Shown piece by piece: positions 5,710-13,185 of a stretch of DNA of 15,308 nt (position 1 is the stretch's first letter; each line of letters starts with the position of its first letter). Under the pieces are notes generated by a model. The model ran no database searches. It was not told the origin of the DNA and was given only the letters and a program-made list of their open reading frames with translations. This DNA is from Bacteroidales bacterium (GTDB lineage Bacteria > Bacteroidota > Bacteroidia > Bacteroidales > UBA932). A program made the translations under genes and the position numbers. Location: NCBI GenBank assembly GCA_017554135.1, contig JAFZIX010000279.1, forward strand, positions 1 through 15,308. Reading direction: 5' to 3'.

Positions 5710-7296
5710 CTATAAATATCTGTTAAATGCCACCATTATATTAGTTTTGAAATCCGGATAAAGCGAAAGCAGTTTTTCCTGCAGTGTATCCCTGTCGATT
5801 ACCGACGAGACCAGCGCCTGGTATATCTTGTATTGATCCAGGCCCCTGTCATCCAGATAGTACAGGATTTGAGGATAGAACCAATATGAAGTGCCGAATA
5901 ACCGGTTTTCCGAGTATCTGTCCCAATTCATCTTGGACGAAAGATAGTATGCCCACATTTCCGCCACTTCGCAATACCCTGCATTCTCTTCTCCTCCCGT
6001 GCCATACGTAATCATTCCTGACGTCAGATAAGAAGTTAGTATGAACTCGACCAGTTTATCCCACCATTCAACATTAACTTGCTGGAAATGACTTGCATGA
6101 GCCAGTTCATGCACTGTTGTACGGTATATTGAAGCATAATCATCATCATTCTTGTAGCCTATGGTAACATCCGGAAGAAACCACTTCAATACCGTAGCCC
6201 AATCCCCAAGATACTTCTTTACCAATTCACTGTTGTTCACCACGGCGCCATGCTGCATCATTACTGCACTGCTCGCACTCAGATTCTTGAACAGCCAGAG
6301 ACGCAGGTTGGAGGGCGGAGCCTTGATTGTGCCCGCAGACGTCTTGCACTTCTCCAGATAATCCCAGACAGAATTATTCACCACACAGCGCGCAAAAAGA
6401 GTGCGGTCGCTTTCAGATCCGACCTCCAAACTGTATCCCTCCTGGCTTTGCTTACCCATTGTGGAACTGGATCCGCCTACCAGGATCAGGTTAAGGCCTA
6501 TGCCGAAACCCTTTTTGTTCTTAAAAACCAACCAATAACGAGGTTCAGTAGAAAAGGACTTGTTGATGGAGTAGTAACCATCTTCATCGGTGTATGCATC
6601 CCCTATCTTCACGAACACATTGCAGGCAACGCGCACACCCTTGACACCCTCAATCACATTCGGCCTGCGGTCGTCCACCAGCGTGATGCGGCCGGACGGC
6701 TTGGCGGCTCCAGCCTTGCACAGGGGCGCATCTGCAAGCATATGGGCATTCCCCGTCAGGCGGAAAGACTCTCTCTCCACAGCATCCCAATCAATACCGT
6801 CTCCGCCTGAGCGGGTAAACACCTCGTGTTCTGTTATATGGCAGTGGTCCAGAACTTCGTATCTGATGCCCGGAGGGAAGGCAAAATCAGGCGCCACAAC
6901 GGCATATTGCCAGGTAATGTCCCCCTCGGGGATTTCCGGATCGTGGTAATAGTCGCCTTCGCGAACTATTTCATAATCCAGAGGATGATCCAACATCTCC
7001 ACACCTATAGACTCAAGATAATCGTACTGCTCCTGGTCTTTAGGCAGGAACCGCACATACGTATTAGTCTCGCTCACATCTATGCTCCCGGCCTTTGTGG
7101 GGTAAAGAGATTCCAGGGCTTTTGTGATGTTTCCGACCGAATACGGATCGTCCAACTGCCTGCCAAGCACCATCATCCCGTGCTCTACACGTGATGTAAG
7201 ATGATTTGTTGCGGTGGATGGGACGAATAGAGTACTAGGATCGCAGGCACATGCAAATCCAAGGGCAAGTACGATTATGGTTTGAGTCCGTTTCAT
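5710..7296 (-). CDS. Putative zinc metallopeptidase lipoprotein with a carboxypeptidase-regulatory-like domain
   Basis: The start at 7296 gives 528 residues and opens a lipoprotein signal peptide, MKRTQTIIVLALGFACAC, with likely lipidated Cys18. An ATG-equivalent start 31 codons upstream lacks such a signal and would precede the promoter. Residues about 60-160 look like a Bacteroidota-specific N-terminal region. Residues 201-270 resemble a carboxypeptidase-regulatory-like beta sandwich (ITLVDD, GVRVACN, TDEDGYYSI). The catalytic candidate is HELAH at 396-400, preceded by TTV and followed by H403; E443 or E446 in CEVAEMW is a plausible third zinc ligand. This suggests a gluzincin-type protease or related hydrolase anchored outside the cytoplasm. 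It heads a cluster with a barrel protein and an unrecognised protein. Activity and substrate are inferred only from the motif. Confidence 0.75.
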   Translation of the reverse strand: MKRTQTIIVLALGFACACDPSTLFVPSTATNHLTSRVEHGMMVLGRQLDDPYSVGNITKALESLYPTKAGSIDVSETNTYVRFLPKDQEQYDYLESIGVEMLDHPLDYEIVREGDYYHDPEIPEGDITWQYAVVAPDFAFPPGIRYEVLDHCHITEHEVFTRSGGDGIDWDAVERESFRLTGNAHMLADAPLCKAGAAKPSGRITLVDDRRPNVIEGVKGVRVACNVFVKIGDAYTDEDGYYSINKSFSTEPRYWLVFKNKKGFGIGLNLILVGGSSSTMGKQSQEGYSLEVGSESDRTLFARCVVNNSVWDYLEKCKTSAGTIKAPPSNLRLWLFKNLSASSAVMMQHGAVVNNSELVKKYLGDWATVLKWFLPDVTIGYKNDDDYASIYRTTVHELAHASHFQQVNVEWWDKLVEFILTSYLTSGMITYGTGGEENAGYCEVAEMWAYYLSSKMNWDRYSENRLFGTSYWFYPQILYYLDDRGLDQYKIYQALVSSVIDRDTLQEKLLSLYPDFKTNIMVAFNRYL

Positions 7297-7318
7297 AACA
7301 CTTCTGTCTTTTCGGTTG

Positions 7319-7326
7319 CAAATGTA
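7319..7326 (-). promoter_or_regulatory. -7 promoter element of the peptidase-barrel cluster
   Basis: TACATTTG on the minus strand matches TAnnTTTG and lies 22 nt upstream of the ATG at 7296. The expected -33 position (7345-7348) reads CTTT, a poor match to TTTG, and falls in a tandem 9-bp duplication. Placement just after the terminator at 7461-7490 supports an independent transcription start. Confidence 0.55.
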
Positions 7327-7334
7327 AGGCACCG

Positions 7335-7358
7335 TAAAGGTTTTAAAGGTTTGCAAAC
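7335..7358. repeat. Tandem 9-bp duplication with adjoining 10-bp palindrome upstream of the peptidase gene
   Basis: TAAAGGTTT occurs twice in tandem (7335-7343 and 7344-7352), and GTTTGCAAAC at 7349-7358 is a perfect palindrome overlapping the second copy. They lie directly upstream of the -7 element, where a regulator could bind. No regulator can be named. Confidence 0.45.
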
Positions 7359-7460
7359 GTTTATTTGCACAAATCGCCAGCCCAGGCACTTCAACAGGTC
7401 ATTATATTTTCTGTATTTAAGTTTCAGATACACTATTTACCCGTTTTTATCCGTTTCCAT

Positions 7461-7490
7461 AAAAAAAGACCGCGAAAAAAATCGCGGTCT
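7461..7490 (-). terminator. Rho-independent terminator after deoC
   Basis: On the minus strand AGACCGCGA pairs perfectly with TCGCGGTCT (plus 7467-7475 and 7482-7490) across a six-T loop, followed by seven T residues. It lies 22 nt beyond the deoC stop and closes the housekeeping gene run. The stem is G+C-rich and the T-run uninterrupted. Confidence 0.92.
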
Positions 7491-7512
7491 CATCATCAAA
7501 ATGCAAATAATC

Positions 7513-8316
7513 CTAGAAAAACTTGATCTCCTTGCCTTCGATTGCGCTCATCAGGGCATTGCCGACGCGACTCACGCCATAGCGGAAGGTTTCCTTGTTG
7601 AGCCATTCCTCTCCAAGAATCTCCAGGCCGATGTTGTAGTAGACGATAGCATCTTCTGCCGTGGCAATGCCGCCAGCGGCCTTGAAGCCTACCTTGCGGC
7701 CGGTAGCCTTGTAGAAATCCCTGATGGCCTCGCACATCACTCGGGCAGCCTCGGGAGTGGCGTTGACCGCCACCTTGCCGGTGGAAGTCTTGATGAAATC
7801 GGCGCCAGCCTCCATGGCAAGCATGGATGCCTTGCGTATCAGTTCGTCGGTTTTGAGCAGGCCGGTCTCAAGAATAACCTTGAGAACAACCTTGCGGCCG
7901 AGTTTGGCTGCGCTTGCATCGATAGCCTTCTTCATTGCTACTATCTCTTCCTTTGCACCAGCCTCATCCCCGCCGAGGAACTTGTTGAGTGCCAGCACGA
8001 TATCGATTTCGTCAGCACCGTTCTCAACTGCGAGTTCGCATTCACGCACCTTTACCTCCAGAAAACTCTGGGCAGAAGGGAAGCAACTGGAAACCGCCGT
8101 CACGTGAAGATCGCTGCTGGGGCGGTTCTCCTTCACCACATTAGCGAGATTGGGATAAACGCAAATGGATGCGGGCAGAGGGTAGGAGGGATATTCCTTC
8201 ATCAGGCGTGAAACCTTGTCGACCAAGGCCTTGACGGACTCCACCGTATCCTCGGTCTTGAGGGTGGTGAGATCCATGAAAGAAAAGCATTTCTTAAGAA
8301 TTTCAGTCTGGTTCAT
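7513..8316 (-). CDS. deoC: Deoxyribose-phosphate aldolase
   Basis: This cytoplasmic class I aldolase reversibly cleaves 2-deoxyribose 5-phosphate to glyceraldehyde 3-phosphate and acetaldehyde, in deoxynucleoside catabolism. The 267-residue protein carries the family's active-site blocks: GADEIDIVL with D105, FIKTSTGK with K176 as the Schiff-base lysine, and VGFKAAGGI with K212 as the assisting lysine (the family's D102, K167 and K201 in E. coli numbering). Length and motifs are complete. The ATG lies 2 nt after the stop of the radical SAM gene, and a strong terminator follows, so it is the last gene of the long minus-strand run. No other nucleoside-salvage gene is present here, so the pairing with the radical SAM gene is unexplained. 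Confidence 0.96.
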   Translation of the reverse strand: MNQTEILKKCFSFMDLTTLKTEDTVESVKALVDKVSRLMKEYPSYPLPASICVYPNLANVVKENRPSSDLHVTAVSSCFPSAQSFLEVKVRECELAVENGADEIDIVLALNKFLGGDEAGAKEEIVAMKKAIDASAAKLGRKVVLKVILETGLLKTDELIRKASMLAMEAGADFIKTSTGKVAVNATPEAARVMCEAIRDFYKATGRKVGFKAAGGIATAEDAIVYYNIGLEILGEEWLNKETFRYGVSRVGNALMSAIEGKEIKFF

Positions 8317-8318
8317 AT

Positions 8319-9074
8319 TTATCCTTTTATTTGAATATTATATCCTTCATCGATCAGCGGCTGCACCAGTGAGCGCATATCCGCCTCGGTATATTTCTGC
8401 AGACCAGTCGCAGGAGTGGGCCTGTCGATGGTATAGACCATTATCTCCCGGGGATGCACCCTGCGCACTATATCCATCCAGGGCAGCAGCACTTCAGGCG
8501 AAGCAGAATCGAAGTCCTCGCTGCGCAGGAACATGGTCTGCATCACGAAGTTCCCCTCGAAGCGCTCCATCCCTGCAACGATGTCTTCAACGTTATATGA
8601 CCCGGCAGGGCGATTGATACGGGCTGCCAGTTCCGCTGAGGGAGCATCCAGTTTCAGAATGGGATTATCCACCATCCGCAGCGCCTCGAACACCTCCGGC
8701 CTGCCGATGCGGGTGGCATTGGTGAGCACAGACACCTTTGCACCCGGATAGAAAGCATCCCGAAGCATCAGCGTATCCCGTATGATGCGGGGGAATTCCG
8801 GATTCAGAGTAGGCTCTCCATCGCCGGAGAAGGTTATGGAGTCTATAGGGGTGCCTGCAAGCAAGCATTCCTGCAACTTATCCTCCAGTGCAGAGCGCAC
8901 TTCGGCGGCGGTGGGTATTACCTGATCAGTTCGTCCATCTTTATTCCATCCGCATTCACAGTAGATGCAGTCGAAATTACAGATCTTCCCTTCCTTCGGG
9001 AGGAGGTTGATTCCGAGCGATCTTCCAAGCCTACGGCTAAAGATGGGACCGAAGACAGTGTCTTCTCGCAACAT
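8319..9074 (-). CDS. Radical SAM protein, COG0731 (wyosine-synthetase-like) type
   Basis: The 251-residue protein opens with REDTVFGPIFSRRLGRSLG, typical of the COG0731 group, followed by the radical SAM cysteines in CNFDCIYC (C32, C36, C39; an extra C41 follows). The SAM-binding GDGEPTLNP block is at residues 84-92. Such enzymes use a 4Fe-4S cluster and SAM for radical chemistry. The group is named after the archaeal tRNA wyosine enzyme, but the role of bacterial members is not established to my knowledge. The start is fixed by an in-frame TAA a few codons upstream of the ATG at 9074. The first 157 nt overlap, in another frame, the end of the DUF4296 gene. deoC begins 2 nt after its stop. 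Confidence 0.88.
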   Translation of the reverse strand: MLREDTVFGPIFSRRLGRSLGINLLPKEGKICNFDCIYCECGWNKDGRTDQVIPTAAEVRSALEDKLQECLLAGTPIDSITFSGDGEPTLNPEFPRIIRDTLMLRDAFYPGAKVSVLTNATRIGRPEVFEALRMVDNPILKLDAPSAELAARINRPAGSYNVEDIVAGMERFEGNFVMQTMFLRSEDFDSASPEVLLPWMDIVRRVHPREIMVYTIDRPTPATGLQKYTEADMRSLVQPLIDEGYNIQIKG

Positions 9075-9598
9075 ATAGTAGTGTCTGTGGTGTCTTTAAG
9101 TGCTGTGGTATCGCGCAATGCACTGTCCCGGGCGGCAAGAGAATCTCTCCAGGGAGCCCAGTACATCGTGGTATCCACCTTCATGGAATCGGCCGCGAAA
9201 ACAGGCAGATGCAGATAGCCCAGACCTTCCAGGATCTTGTTCTGCTTATCCACTTTTTTCTCGAACTCCTCAAGCGTCTTCTGCGTCTTGCGGAGTTTCT
9301 TCTGCGCCTTTTCTATAATCTTCCGGTATTTCTCGGGACGGCGGAGATAGTAGTTCACACTGGCATCGTAGTCTTTGAAATCGTGCCCGTACTTGCGGAA
9401 GATAGTCTCATAGAAACGCGTCGTATCCGCCGTGCGTTTGGCTAAAGGATTGTCGTTCAGCCACTGATCTGCCAGGAACATTTCGGCGTAGATATCGGAC
9501 ATATCCCCGGGGCTGATTATCCTGGCCCTGCCGCAGGATGGCAGCAGGCAGGCGCAAACCAGCACCGCAAGGGCGATATATTCCGAAATCTTCTTCAT
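8918..9598 (-). CDS. DUF4296-family lipoprotein with an out-of-frame overlapping tail
   Basis: The 226-residue protein has a lipoprotein signal (MKKISEYIALAVLVCACLLPSC, Cys22). Residues about 28-110 match the DUF4296 pattern: MSDIYAEMFLADQWLN, YETIFRKYG, YDASVNYYLRRPEKYRKI. A basic coiled-coil segment follows (about 95-125), then a Thr/Asp-rich stretch (DTTALKDTTDTT). The last 52 residues, from about 175, are read out of frame across the start of the radical SAM gene and look unselected (Ser/Arg-rich). The family is Bacteroidota-specific with no known function. The ATG is 6 nt after the pheT stop. An older, shorter protein of about 170 residues may have been extended by a frameshift; the sequence alone cannot show this. 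Confidence 0.8.
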   Translation of the reverse strand: MKKISEYIALAVLVCACLLPSCGRARIISPGDMSDIYAEMFLADQWLNDNPLAKRTADTTRFYETIFRKYGHDFKDYDASVNYYLRRPEKYRKIIEKAQKKLRKTQKTLEEFEKKVDKQNKILEGLGYLHLPVFAADSMKVDTTMYWAPWRDSLAARDSALRDTTALKDTTDTTICCEKTLSSVPSLAVGLEDRSESTSSRRKGRSVISTASTVNADGIKMDELIR

Positions 9599-9604
9599 CT
9601 CATA

Positions 9605-12112
9605 CTAGCGGAGGGCACCGCCGAATTCCTTGGTGAACACATCCAGCAGACATTCCATCACGCGCTCCACATCCTGATCGGTGAGAGTCTTCTCCACATC
9701 CTGCAGGGTGAAACTGAGGGCATACTGCTTCTTGCCGGCGGGAATCTTGTCCCCACGGTAAACATCGAAAAGACTGACCTGCTTGAGGAGTTTCTTCGCG
9801 TTCTTGAATGCTGCGGCGCGCAGGTCGGCATATTTCACATTCTCGTCCAGGAGGAGTGCCAGGTCACGGTGCACCTCGGGGAATCTGGGCATTTCCTTGA
9901 ACGCCACCTTATCCCGCTTTACGAGGGTGAAGAGGGTTTTCCAATTGATTTCCGCGGCCACCACCTGCTGCTTCACGCCGAACTTGCGGGCAAGGGCGGG
10001 ATTGATTACGCCGATAACGGCGAGTTCTTTTCCGCCGGGAAGTGTGTAAACAGTTCCCTCGGAGAAGATATCCGCAGGAGCGGGCTCGGCCCCCATCTGG
10101 TAGAGATCGGCGCCATAGCGGCGGACCAGAAGTTCCAGATAGCCCTTAAGTTGGTAGAAATCTCCCTTTCCGGCAGGATTCTTCCAGTTCTTTTCGGGTG
10201 CTCCGCTGATGAACATCGCAAAGCAGGGATGCTCTTCATATCCTTCCAAAGTCTCTCCGCCAACTTCCGGAAGCCTCTGATACACAGAGCCATACTCGAA
10301 GGTCTTGATGCGGGAGATCTGACGGTTGGCATTGTATGCTATCACCTCCAGGCCGTTCAGCAGCAGCGTCTGGCGCATTACATTCAGGTCGGAACTGAGA
10401 GGGTTGACGATGTGCACGAGCCTCTCGGCGGGGAAGGTCTTGAGGTCCTTGTAGTAATCCGCCTTGGTGAGGGAGTTGTTCATGGTTTCCGCGAAGCCGT
10501 TGGCTGCCAGGAAGTTGGATATCTGGTTGCGGATGGCTTCCGGCTGCGGAGTAGGAGATGCGGACACGCTCATCTTCATGTGATGAGGCAGGTCGATGTT
10601 GTTGTATCCGTGAATACGCAGGATTTCCTCCACGACATCGCATTCGCGATAAACGTCTATCATGTAACTCGGCGCCAGCACCACTGCCTTGTTGCCATCG
10701 TTGGTGATGAACTTGTATTGGAGTGCTTCCAGCACGCGGGTGATGTTCTCGTGCCCGATCTTCTGGCCGATGAACGCCTCGATGCGGTCGTAATCCAACT
10801 CTATGCGCTTGCGCTCGATGGGCTCGGGGTAGATCTCTATGGGCTCGCCCACAATCTTGCCGCCCGTGAGCTCGCAGATGAGGAGAGCCGCGCGCCTGAG
10901 GGCGTACGGAGGCATTTCAGGATCCGCTCCGCGCTCATAGCGGAAGGATGCATCCGTCTGCAGGCCCTGGGTCTTGGAGGTGCGGCGGATGGAAACGGGG
11001 TCGAAGTAGGCGCTCTCGAGGAAGACCTCTGTGGTTGCCTCAGTCACTCCGCTGTCCTCGCCACCGAACACGCCGGCGATGCACATCGGACGCTCTATAT
11101 CGGCGATTACCATATCCTTCGCGCAGAGTTTGTGGTCCACGCCGTCCAGAGTGCGGATGATCTCCCCTTCTGCGGCGCGGCGCACCACCACCTTGCCTCC
11201 GCCGATCTTTCCGGCATCGAAGGCATGGAGCGGCTGTCCCAGTTCAAAGAGGATGAAATTGCTGATATCCACCACGTTATTGATGGGGCGCAGGCCTATG
11301 CTGAGGAGTTTCTTCTGCAGCCACTCCGGCGACGGCCCTACCTTAACATCCTTGATAGTCAACCCGCAGTAGCGCGGTGCTCCTTCGCTATCGCGGACCT
11401 CCACGGAGACACTGCCGCTGGCACAATCGGCCTGCGGAGCATTTTCCCGTACAGGGTCGCTTTGCGACGCGGAGCAGGCCGCCTTTGTGCCAGCGGCCCC
11501 AAATCCGGAAACGTCAGGGTATGAGAATTTACAAGGAAGATTGTGATAAACCAGGTATGCGTAGATATCGCGCGCAACGCCGATATGCGAAGCCGCATCC
11601 ACGCGATTCGCCGTAATCTCATACTCGATCACCGCCTCCGTCTTCAACTGCAGCCACTCCTTCGCGGGAGTACCCACGGGAGCATCCTCCGGCAGCACCA
11701 TGATACCATCGTGACTGCTGCCTATACCGAGCTCATCCTCCGCGCAAATCATGCCCAGGGACTCCACTCCGCGGATCTTGCTCTTCTTTATCTTGAAATC
11801 GCCGGGAAGCACGGTGCCGATCTGCGCGAAAAGCACCTTCTGGCCGGCCGCCACGTTAGGCGCGCCGCACACAACCTGCAGCAACTCGCCCGTGCCTGCA
11901 TCTACCTTGGTGATATGCAGATGGTCGGAATCGGGATGCGCTTCGCACTCCACTACCTTCGCAACCACCACACCGGCGAGCCCGCCTGGAATCTCTTCCT
12001 GCTCTTCGAGGCTGTCCACCTCGATACCGATAGAAGTCATGGCCTCGGCAACCTGCGCCGGGGTAAGATCCATCTCAAGATAGTCCTTGAGCCAATTGTA
12101 AGAAACTTTCAT
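9605..12112 (-). CDS. pheT: Phenylalanine-tRNA ligase beta subunit
   Basis: This is the tRNA-binding and editing subunit of the alpha2-beta2 synthetase that charges tRNA-Phe in the cytoplasm. The 835 residues show the usual order: N-terminal MKVSYNWLKDYL, the OB-fold tRNA-binding domain (about 42-155, with HPDSDHLHITKVD), the B3/B4 editing region (about 240-400, GLRPINNVVDISNF), the B5 region (about 420-500), the catalytic-like core, and a C-terminal anticodon-binding FDX-ACB domain (about 738-835, FPEVHRDLALLL). Residues 206-233, a Ala/Ser-rich linker, are encoded exactly by an 84-nt interrupted palindrome and appear extra for the family. The gene starts 3 nt after the ftsY stop. pheS is not in the window. 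Apart from the linker the protein is intact. Confidence 0.97.
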   Translation of the reverse strand: MKVSYNWLKDYLEMDLTPAQVAEAMTSIGIEVDSLEEQEEIPGGLAGVVVAKVVECEAHPDSDHLHITKVDAGTGELLQVVCGAPNVAAGQKVLFAQIGTVLPGDFKIKKSKIRGVESLGMICAEDELGIGSSHDGIMVLPEDAPVGTPAKEWLQLKTEAVIEYEITANRVDAASHIGVARDIYAYLVYHNLPCKFSYPDVSGFGAAGTKAACSASQSDPVRENAPQADCASGSVSVEVRDSEGAPRYCGLTIKDVKVGPSPEWLQKKLLSIGLRPINNVVDISNFILFELGQPLHAFDAGKIGGGKVVVRRAAEGEIIRTLDGVDHKLCAKDMVIADIERPMCIAGVFGGEDSGVTEATTEVFLESAYFDPVSIRRTSKTQGLQTDASFRYERGADPEMPPYALRRAALLICELTGGKIVGEPIEIYPEPIERKRIELDYDRIEAFIGQKIGHENITRVLEALQYKFITNDGNKAVVLAPSYMIDVYRECDVVEEILRIHGYNNIDLPHHMKMSVSASPTPQPEAIRNQISNFLAANGFAETMNNSLTKADYYKDLKTFPAERLVHIVNPLSSDLNVMRQTLLLNGLEVIAYNANRQISRIKTFEYGSVYQRLPEVGGETLEGYEEHPCFAMFISGAPEKNWKNPAGKGDFYQLKGYLELLVRRYGADLYQMGAEPAPADIFSEGTVYTLPGGKELAVIGVINPALARKFGVKQQVVAAEINWKTLFTLVKRDKVAFKEMPRFPEVHRDLALLLDENVKYADLRAAAFKNAKKLLKQVSLFDVYRGDKIPAGKKQYALSFTLQDVEKTLTDQDVERVMECLLDVFTKEFGGALR
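11414..11497. repeat. In-frame 84-nt interrupted palindrome inside pheT
   Basis: Outer arms GCCGCTGGCACAA (11414-11426) and TTGTGCCAGCGGC (11485-11497) are perfect 13-bp complements. Inner arms CGGCCTGC (11428-11435) and GCAGGCCG (11474-11481) are perfect 8-bp complements. The two pairs are separated by a 1/3-nt internal bulge. A further hairpin GTCGC-TTT-GCGAC (11456-11468) lies inside. The element is exactly 28 codons and matches pheT residues 206-233. It resembles palindromic repeat elements known to insert in frame in genes of other bacteria. Confidence 0.8.
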
Positions 12113-12115
12113 ATC

Positions 12116-13006
12116 TTATTTCAAATCTTCCGGGTTGAACAGGGATGCCACAAAGCGGTCCCTGTCGAAATAACTCAAATCCTCGATCCCCTCGCCCGTG
12201 CCGATGAAACGCACCGGCACTTCGAACTGGTCCGTGAGGCCGACCACCACGCCGCCCTTTGCTGTGCCGTCCAGCTTGGTGACTGTTATGCAGCTGATGT
12301 CGGTGGCCCTGGAGAACTCCTTTGCCTGCTGGAAAGCATTCTGGCCGGTGGAGGCATCCAGCACCAGCATCACATCATGGGGCGCATCGGGTATGACCTT
12401 GCGGCACACATTACGGATCTTGGACAGTTCGTTCATAAGGTCTACCCTGTTGTGCAGGCGGCCGGCGGTATCGATGATGGCCACATCCGCATCCCTGGCA
12501 ACAGCCGCTTTGACGGTGTCGTATGCCACCGATGCAGGATCGGAGCCCATTTCCTGGCGGACGATATCCACACCGGCACGTTCCGCCCATATCACCAGCT
12601 GATCCACCGCAGCGGCGCGGAAAGTGTCCGCAGCGCCCAGGATGACCTTCTTGCCCTGGCTCTTGAACAGGTGGGCAAGCTTGCCGATGGTCGTGGTTTT
12701 ACCCACTCCATTGACACCCACGACAAGAATCACATAGGGCTTCTTGCTGAAATCCATTTCAACAGAATTTCCGCCCTTTTGCATAAGGGCGGAAATCTCA
12801 TCTCGCAGAAAACCAACCAGTTCCTCGAAAGAAGTATAGCGGTCTCTGCTGACCCTTTCCTCCAGGTTGTCGATCACCTTAAGGGTGGTATCGACTCCCA
12901 TATCGGATTCGATAAGGGCCTCTTCTATAGCGTCGAGGGTGTCATCATCCACCCTCGACTTACCGGTAATGGCCCGGCTTAGCTTCTGGAAGAAACTGAG
13001 TGCCAA
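12116..13006 (-). CDS. ftsY: Signal recognition particle receptor FtsY
   Basis: FtsY is the membrane-associated GTPase that receives ribosome-SRP complexes for co-translational insertion. The 296 residues comprise the helical N domain (about 1-80) and the NG GTPase with GVNGVGKTTT (97-106), DTFRAAA (127-133), DTAGR (179-183), TKLD (243-246) and a closing GTGEGIEDL. The acidic A domain found in E. coli is absent. The start is a TTG at 13006, 3 nt after the stop of the DUF4295 gene. It is chosen because MALSFFQKLSRAITGKS aligns with the family's N domain and the next ATG (residue 36) would remove half of it. A perfect 12-bp hairpin lies in the N-G linker at 12767-12796. Confidence 0.96.
   Translation of the reverse strand: MALSFFQKLSRAITGKSRVDDDTLDAIEEALIESDMGVDTTLKVIDNLEERVSRDRYTSFEELVGFLRDEISALMQKGGNSVEMDFSKKPYVILVVGVNGVGKTTTIGKLAHLFKSQGKKVILGAADTFRAAAVDQLVIWAERAGVDIVRQEMGSDPASVAYDTVKAAVARDADVAIIDTAGRLHNRVDLMNELSKIRNVCRKVIPDAPHDVMLVLDASTGQNAFQQAKEFSRATDISCITVTKLDGTAKGGVVVGLTDQFEVPVRFIGTGEGIEDLSYFDRDRFVASLFNPEDLK
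12767..12796. repeat. Perfect 12-bp inverted repeat inside ftsY
   Basis: ATTTCCGCCCTT (12767-12778) and AAGGGCGGAAAT (12785-12796) are exact reverse complements around the 6-nt loop TTGCAT. The hairpin covers codons of about residues 71-80 in the linker between the N and GTPase domains. No T-run follows on the minus strand, so a terminator is unlikely. An mRNA structure or a small palindromic insertion are both possible. Confidence 0.6.
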
Positions 13007-13009
13007 GGC

Positions 13010-13168
13010 TTACTTCTTTGCGAAGAAGTCCTTTGCTTTCTCAGCCTCGACGAGCTGCTCAGTGAAAACGTAAGCGCCGGTCTTGGGAGATTTCTCCATG
13101 CGGATGCACTTGACCATGCTCTTTGCACCGGCCTTTGCTGCGAAGGTTGCAACTGCTTTCTTTGCCAT
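13010..13168 (-). CDS. DUF4295 family protein, probable ribosome-associated small protein
   Basis: The protein has 52 residues, begins MAKKAVATFAAKAGAKSMVK and ends in FFAKK. It is lysine-rich and without hydrophobic segments, as expected for an RNA-binding or ribosomal protein. The DUF4295 family is Bacteroidota-specific and usually sits between rpmG and ftsY, as here (17 nt after the rpmG stop, 3 nt before the ftsY TTG). From memory, a member was seen as an additional large-subunit protein in a flavobacterial ribosome; I hold that loosely. An AGGAG sequence 8 nt before the ATG is unusual for this lineage. Identity and reading frame are secure; the function is inferred. Confidence 0.9.
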   Translation of the reverse strand: MAKKAVATFAAKAGAKSMVKCIRMEKSPKTGAYVFTEQLVEAEKAKDFFAKK

Positions 13169-13176
13169 AATTCAAT

Positions 13177-13181
13177 CTCCT
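13177..13181 (-). promoter_or_regulatory. Shine-Dalgarno-like AGGAG before the DUF4295 gene
   Basis: AGGAG on the minus strand lies 8 nt before the ATG at 13168, an ideal spacing. Bacteroidota seldom use Shine-Dalgarno pairing, and the neighbouring rpmG and rplT starts lack it while sharing the following ATTGAATT element. It may raise translation of this one gene, or be fortuitous. Confidence 0.45.
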
Positions 13182-13185
13182 TTAA

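Noticed and set aside
9869..12982. Long plus-strand open frames opposite pheT and ftsY
   Set aside because: They are antisense to unmistakable pheT and ftsY coding sequence, have no recognisable domains and arise from the codon bias of the G+C-rich genes.
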